64,000 bases of DNA from Rhea pennata. Lineage: Eukaryota; Chordata; Aves; Rheiformes; Rheidae. The stretch covers positions 59,250,553 to 59,314,552 of the forward strand of contig NC_084702.1 of the NCBI RefSeq assembly GCF_028389875.1, in the 5' to 3' direction. A model generated the notes under the pieces. That model saw only the letters and a program-made list of their open reading frames with translations, was not told the origin of the DNA and made no database searches. Shown one piece after another: positions 58,601-64,000 of the stretch. Position numbers and translations under genes: made by a program. Numbering within the stretch: position 1 is the first letter of the stretch; every line of letters begins with the position of its first letter.

Positions 58601-61600
58601 ACATAGATCACAGAGTTTAATGTCATCCAAAAATAACGTCGTTTGTGAATTCCAAGACCACTCTGCAGACCAAAGCATGGTAAGCAGGGATGATCCAGTC
58701 TTTTTTGTTTCAAAAGCACATTCCTGATCCGAACGCAGATGATGATGTGGAGGCACAGTAAGCGGTAAAATTCTGGGCCTGCTGAGGAAAACTGGTTACA
58801 GAGCTAGTAAGTGGATTAGAAGAAAAATATAGTAGATGAAAAGAGTCTAGAAATGAAATAATGGAATAGCACTTAAAATATCAAGAGACGATAAGAGGGT
58901 GCTGCATTGCATCTCAAAGGAAAAAAACAACTCCATGCTGCTTTTTCAAAGGTAGGTGTTGCTCCAAGAACAAAATATAGCTCTCAGTTAATCACTAGCA
59001 CACAACAATGATGACTGAATATATAAAACTAGTACTGGAATGTGGAGTTTACTAAATCACCACTGGATTTCAAGTGCAATTCTCAAAGGTTCAAAAGAAA
59101 GGACACAGAATGAGAGACTACTGACTTAGGGAGAGAAGATCTGTCTTAAGAGGGATCATAGAAAAGGTCAGCTGGAAATGAGAGAACTGATTAGCAAGAA
59201 AAAAAAGCAACAAATTTTAAGTAACAGAAGTACTTGAATTTTAAAAAAGGCCAATTTCTAATCTGATGTGGTTATAAAGAGATGTTTAACATCTAAATTA
59301 AAAACAAATTTTAGTGACTTAACTTCAAATTTTCGTGATCCAAATTTCCTTGCCTGGTTCCAACTTCATGTGATTGATTTCCCTACAGAATTGCTCGATT
59401 TACTAGACAATTCAGAGGGAGGAAAGCGAGTGAGACAAAGAGTGCAACAGAGAGCAAGCAAGCAGGCGAGAGAGCACGCACCCAACAGAACCCAACTGCA
59501 AGTTTTGTAAACTCAGATTAAGACGCAATCGTCAGAATGGTTTACTTCTTTCCTCTTTTCCACCATCACTAATTCAAAAGATAGTGCAAGTCAAGCTTAG
59601 GCATAAAAGTAGACAGGCTGCGCAGGTGACTTAAGCAACCCAGTAATTACAACTTACAATCCATGAACAATTTATATATAAACCAAACAGAAGAGAATAG
59701 ATTGAACTGAAAACTGGATCTGAAAGATGAGTAGTATTATACTACACATAAATACTGTTATTCACAGAAGCTCATATAAGTCCATATGAACCAGGCAGCA
59801 GAGTTCTGTGTCGACAGCCGGCACACTTAAAGAAGCTCTTTTGTCAGTGCCCTCTAGTTTGCTGCCAGACGGCATTCAACAAGTTATTTTTACTCCTTTT
59901 TGTTACACAGGTTTTCAGCTTTATTAGATGACAGGAAGGAATCTGCTGGGAAAACTAATATCTCATTCTCTGAACAAGAGGTAACTTGCCGTAATACTCT
60001 ACTAAGAGAGAGCTTTAGAAAAAATACAATAAAAACTGTATTTTATAGAATAATTTAGCAGCAATTGGCAAAATTGAGATAAGATCAGAGCAGAAGAGAG
60101 TTGCATGGCTAAAACAGCACACCTCTGCTGGCCTTAGCAATGAGGTACCGCATATTTTGTTACACAGGTTTCTTGACTCTGGTACTTGAGTGTACAATCT
60201 ATTAAGTTATGTTGGTCAGTGCTGTGAAAAAAGAAAAAGTCATGTTATATGCCAGAAAAAAAAAGAAATTCTGAAGCAAGTCCCCCAAAATGTTGTCATT
60301 CACACCATGAAAAGAGATAAGAATTTTTTTGTTCAGCTACACTCTCTCTCCAAATAGTGTTTTTTCACATAGCAAGCTTGTATTCAGTATCTGTATTAAA
60401 TAACTTTCCCAAACTTGTATAAAATACAAAGGCATGTGAATTCAGAATAAGATCCAGAAAGTAAGCAGCCTGGACTTCTCCTTCAAGTCATTATTGCTCA
60501 TTTAGTTACCTTAAAACAGAGACTAGCTTAAGTGGATGTCTAAGTTAAAGACTTACCATTCTTTGGAGTTGGCTAGTTTGCAACCTTCCTCGTTCACCCA
60601 GATTTGTTTTCCATACAATGTCTAGTTTCCCAATCACTGTTACACCTTTTATTACTCCAGCTTTCTCTGCAAATTCCTGCTTTGGCTTTAAGCAGTATAA
60701 ATACTGGCGTGTATCCATAGGCTGTAAGTAAGTCCTTGAGCCAAAAGTAGATGCTCTTTACAAAACAAAAAAGAAAAGAAAAAAAAGCCTTTATTTAAAG
60801 TTATTTTTAAAGGACTTAAGAAGAATTCAACTTTTCTCCCCATCCCTCTGCAGTTTTACTACATTTGTGATATTTTATTCATGATAAAACACATTTCATA
60901 TTTCTGTGCTTTCACAACAGAAAACAACTCCCGAATTAATGTTGAATACTTGAACTGTAATGCCTGTAAAGGAGCATGTTTAGATCACAAGAGAGCTGAC
61001 CCAACTGAGGCAGAAAGAACAGAAGCAGAGTTCAGCTTTGCTGAATTGTAATTTATTATGTGGCATCTCAGCATTCAGAGAACAGTGCTGGCAATTTTGA
61101 GAAGACTATTGAATCTCATTAACCAAGACTTGCATTAGCTCTGAAAAACGTAAAGCAAAATATAATTTAGAATAGTATAGTTAAATACTGATTTATTTGT
61201 AATTAAAAAAAAAAATTGTAGCAATGTTCCATCTACCACAAATACACAAACTAAATTTAACCTGTACTGCATTCTGCCTGAGATATTCATAGACTGGGAG
61301 AGACAGATGTAAAACAACATGTAAAATAACTTCAATATGCATTTTTTACCCTAGCAGTATGAGGAAGCAGATACAAATAAGGAAACATAGCTATACCTAA
61401 GCCAAGTATCTTATTTTGGGAGGGACACAGACATTGGAACAAAAATGGATCCAGATGCCCGCTTTGATTTTTCAGATCAATTGTCAATTAATTTTTCAAA
61501 TTATCCAGACGGAGGAGGGTAGGGAAAAAGTAATTGCTATAGTTAATTATCCCTAAGAATTACTAGCATTTTGAAGCAAAGAGTTCTTCATGCTAACAAT

Positions 61601-63551
61601 GTGATTTGACAAGGTTTTAAAACATTATTCATGGCATGAAATAATCCAGGAAATAAATTCTTAAGAGATGCCTATACAGTATCTACATAAAGTACCTACC
61701 AAACTACTGTTCAGCAACTTGTGAGGCAGATGTTACAGCAAAGGGAAATAGTCTGTTTTACAAAACTGAACACAAACATTGATTTGCTAACGAAATACTG
61801 AAAAAGTTGCAAAAAAGGCCAGTAACTTAATGGAGCTACTAATAAGCCTGAAACAACAGGTGCTGAAATATTTCTTAACGAATTCAGGAACAAATTAAGA
61901 TAGTATCACATAATAATGTGAAGGCAAGGACAACAGTAAATATGGATTAAACTCATTTTCATTTTCCTCTTTAAGAGTTATTACAACTGAGTTCTCGAAC
62001 TCTAGTTTTTCCTGAAACAAAGAGAAGGAATAAAGCTATTTCAGATACTGAGAATCAACACTGTTTCAGAGCATTGACCCATAGAGAAGGTGCACTTAAA
62101 AATCCAATCCTTCCCATAAATCACAAACATACCTAACACTAGCAGGTTTTTAATATTTTAGTACACACTTTTCATTAATGATTGCTAGGAGCTACAATAC
62201 ACAGTTTGGCTTTAAAGTCGAATTTATGTCCAACTACTTTCGACAAGAACTACTGTCTTACAATTTTTAAAATATCTATAGCCTTTTCCATTAGATCAAA
62301 GCACAGACCTTTAAGTTTTTGCCTTCAAGACTAACTGTTCACATAGTATCTTCAGCAACCCTTAGTTTGGGGCTTTTCCCTACCACATTGTTCTTTAATC
62401 TCCTCTTTACCATTCTTGCCAGCCTTGATAAGGCTTTTGCAACTGCTTAGATTTGACCCATCGGTGCAGAAAGGCACCTTATACACTGCATTCATTAATT
62501 CTCAATATACAATACCAGCTCATTCTAAATCTCTCTAAATAGTTCTGCTATGCAAAAAGCTGTTTGTTCCTTCCCAGTAAATTTCAGAGACTCTCTCTCA
62601 ATCTCACCAGACCATGATTCTGATTCAAGATAAAGAACATTATAGCAAATGAATATTTGACACTTCCTAAGAACAATGCTCAGCCATGCTAGAGCTGAAA
62701 GCATGGATGGATGGGCTAGGAAAGAGAATTTCCACTGCAGCCCATTACAGCAGCAGCAGCAAAACTACACCTCCTCTGAAAAAACACAAGAAACTGCAAA
62801 GCACAAACAGCTTAAGCTATCCTTTATCGAGACATCACAAGCTTTTGTATCCATAACGGTTTATACTGAGTGTGGCAGACAATTCTTCTGGTATTTTGTA
62901 ATTTATTGACTGATGTTAAATGGTATTTTAATTTATTTCACTGTGTGACAGATTTTAAGAGCCTTTAAAGGCACTGCACTGATCCACCTGGACTGCTGGA
63001 TCTTAATTAGAAAAACTAAAAATTGGCAAGAGGCTCTTAGAAGGAAGTAGGGAAGTCAGATGGGTTCTGTAAGGATAAATACGTATAAATGAACAAGTCA
63101 GAAACAGATGTGCACATTTTATAAAAATAGTAGGTTTTCAATACATCCATGTTATCAATTATTTGAAGATTAAGTGGGGGATTTCTCTACTAAATAGATT
63201 TTAGACAAAGTTTTAATAGAAATTCCTATAAAAAGAAAACTATTGACAACTTTTCCAGCTGAATACATCAACAGGAATTTGATCTTTCTATCAAGCAAAA
63301 AGAATCACAATCCTACAGTTACAGACAACTCACTAATTTTAATCCTTATATCTCATGAAATCACAGTACAAAGAGATTCAAAATCAAGTATCAGCTGCTT
63401 CCTGAATCTGAACATACCTTTCCTCTGCCGTGTCAACTGTGTTCAGTTCTGCAACGTTGTACATAATAGATGGCTCTAAAGAAACCTTCTCCATAAACAT
63501 TGGAGAGGTGGTGATATTCTGAATCTGAGCTTCCAGAAATACTTCATCTGT
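55578..63551 (-). CDS. TRAPPC13: TRAPP complex subunit 13, C-terminal 230 residues (5 exons; 5' part off the right edge)
   Basis: TRAPPC13 (formerly C5orf44) is a subunit of the metazoan TRAPP III complex, a Rab GEF acting in ER-Golgi traffic and autophagy. Minus-strand exons in transcript order: 63551-63418, 60755-60557, 56909-56809, 55933-55783 and 55685-55578 (134, 199, 101, 151 and 108 nt). They total 693 nt and end at TGA (55580-55578), with all phases consistent. Recognised segments include [87 protein letters not shown]-like SSVQGLQ, and [20 protein letters not shown] near the end. The human protein is about 417 residues, so roughly the first 187 residues lie beyond 64000. The gene is tail to tail with SGTB, as in human. 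Confidence 0.96.
55783..55933 (-). CDS. TRAPPC13: TRAPPC13 penultimate exon (NAGNAG acceptor)
   Basis: 151 nt, or 148 nt if the second acceptor is used: the boundary reads CCTCTAGCAG|TGAAAGG, a tandem acceptor. Encodes [40 protein letters not shown] and [10 protein letters not shown]. It ends in phase 0 at CAA|GTAAGT, 97 nt before the last exon. Confidence 0.95.
56809..56909 (-). CDS. TRAPPC13: TRAPPC13 exon encoding [12 protein letters not shown]
   Basis: 101 nt between TTTCTCAG and TGCAG|GTAATG. Encodes [20 protein letters not shown], then [13 protein letters not shown], phase 0 in and 2 out. Confidence 0.95.
57951..58183 (-). repeat. Dispersed repeat copy 1 (unidentified family)
   Basis: About 230 bp similar to the copy at 59915-60154, with shared blocks such as GAAGGAATCTGCTGGGAAAA and AGCAGCAATTGGCAAAATTG. 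On the minus strand it ends in AATAAAGCTGAAAA, so it looks like the 3' end of a transcript in the TRAPPC13 sense. Sequence beyond 58183 may belong to the same element. Confidence 0.85.
59898..60171 (-). mobile_element. Repeat copy 2: retroposon-like insertion with 17-bp target-site duplication
   Basis: The 17-mer TTTTGTTACACAGGTTT occurs at 59898-59914 and 60155-60171, exactly bounding a 240-bp insert that is homologous to copy 1. On the minus strand the insert ends with AATAAAGCTGA directly before the duplication, with at most a short A tract. This is the pattern of target-primed reverse transcription of a transcript, 5'-truncated relative to copy 1. The family is not identified. Confidence 0.85.
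60557..60755 (-). CDS. TRAPPC13: TRAPPC13 exon encoding the [18 protein letters not shown] region
   Basis: 199 nt after a GTAAAG acceptor, phase 2 in, phase 0 out at ATG|GTAAGT. Encodes [60 protein letters not shown] and SQLQRM. Confidence 0.95.
60756..63417 (-). other. TRAPPC13: TRAPPC13 intron (about 2.7 kb)
   Basis: AT-rich intron. I see no coding exon or recognisable repeat. A 77-codon plus-strand ORF at 62676-62909 includes a short CAG run and is not supported. Confidence 0.8.
63418..63551 (-). CDS. TRAPPC13: TRAPPC13 exon, the most 5' one in the window
   Basis: 134 nt between TTTTTTCAG and GAAAG|GTATGT. Encodes [40 protein letters not shown] and TAEE. Phase 0 in, 2 out. A plus-strand ORF across it is a shadow. 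Confidence 0.94.
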
Positions 63552-64000
63552 CTGAAAAAACAGAAGTGCAAGTTCATGAAAATATGATTAGTATTATTAA
63601 AAGGACTAGACTGTCCTATTAAAAATAAACAAATAAATAAAACGTGTGTTTAGTTCATGCCTGCAAATCAAATTACAGTAATTAACGCAGGAAAAAAAAA
63701 ACCCTTAATCCCAACAATAATTAATAGGAGCAAAAGTGTTAGTCAACAGATATCTTGCAAAACAATGGATGTGGGATAATTTTGCTATGTTCTAGCTATT
63801 GTTTTATAAAGCTTTAGATTACGACTTCCCAAGACTTCCAACACTTCAATAGCAACTCAAGTTTTATCCAAATTGTTAAGAAAACAAACCCAAAAGATAA
63901 TAGAATAAAGGGTAAAGAATTGCAGTGCACATTAATGACATGCCATGCCAAGTTACTAGTGCATCAAGCTATGGGAAAAAAATAAAATAAAGGTGCGTGT
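63552..64000 (-). other. TRAPPC13: TRAPPC13 intron, right part
   Basis: AT-rich sequence upstream (in gene orientation) of the exon at 63551. No exon seen. The remaining 5' exons are off the window. Confidence 0.75.

Larger units (their letters stand above)
56910..60556 (-). other. TRAPPC13: TRAPPC13 intron (about 3.6 kb) with paired repeat copies
   Basis: Contains two diverged copies of one repeat (about 57951-58183 and 59915-60154). Minus-strand ORFs near 58001-58756 and 60015-60197 fall in or beside the repeats and are not supported as genes. Confidence 0.85.

Noticed and set aside
58447-58756. 90- and 76-codon minus-strand ORFs in a TRAPPC13 intron
   Set aside because: Two frames over the same stretch with no recognisable domain; they lie next to repeat copy 1 and may be part of that element, but I have no evidence of a gene.
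1-64000. CRISPR arrays, operons, phage or other prokaryotic-type systems
   Set aside because: The window is spliced vertebrate DNA throughout; no regularly spaced repeats, and all coding sequence is accounted for by three eukaryotic genes and a CR1 fragment.

Overview
This window is ordinary vertebrate nuclear DNA, most likely from a bird. It holds three spliced protein-coding genes with long AT-rich introns, one GC-rich CpG island, one truncated CR1 LINE and very little other interspersed repeat. The bird call rests on the CR1 type, the low repeat density and the gene order. The gene order NLN - SGTB - TRAPPC13 matches the human 5q12.3 block, which in birds is expected on the Z chromosome (established synteny, not provable here).

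Layout. (1) Positions 1-30801, minus strand: 5' part of NLN (neurolysin, an M3-family oligopeptidase). Eight coding exons are visible and give about 435 of roughly 700 residues. The zinc-binding HExxH exons lie off the left edge. Intron 1 is about 13 kb. (2) Positions ~30590-31400: CpG island containing NLN exon 1 on the minus strand and the presumed non-coding first exon of SGTB on the plus strand, arranged head to head within about 280 bp. (3) Positions ~31000-54175, plus strand: SGTB, a TPR co-chaperone. It is complete, with ten coding exons that sum exactly to 304 codons plus stop, followed by a 3' UTR of about 3.5 kb. (4) Positions ~54180-55370: short intergenic gap between converging 3' ends. 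(5) Positions ~55370-64000, minus strand: 3' half of TRAPPC13 (TRAPP III subunit), five exons encoding the last 230 residues. The N-terminal part is off the right edge.

I rebuilt every exon by joining reading frame to AG/GT splice sites and checking that the phases add up. All phases agree in all three genes. Most open reading frames that are not in these exons are chance ORFs in introns or in the GC-rich island.

I see no CRISPR array, operon, tRNA, rRNA or new defence-like system. The parts worth a second look are small. They are the compact shared NLN/SGTB promoter; a CT microsatellite serving as the polypyrimidine tract of an SGTB exon; a NAGNAG acceptor in TRAPPC13; a pair of related repeats in a TRAPPC13 intron, one bounded by a perfect 17-bp target-site duplication; and several inverted-repeat clusters.
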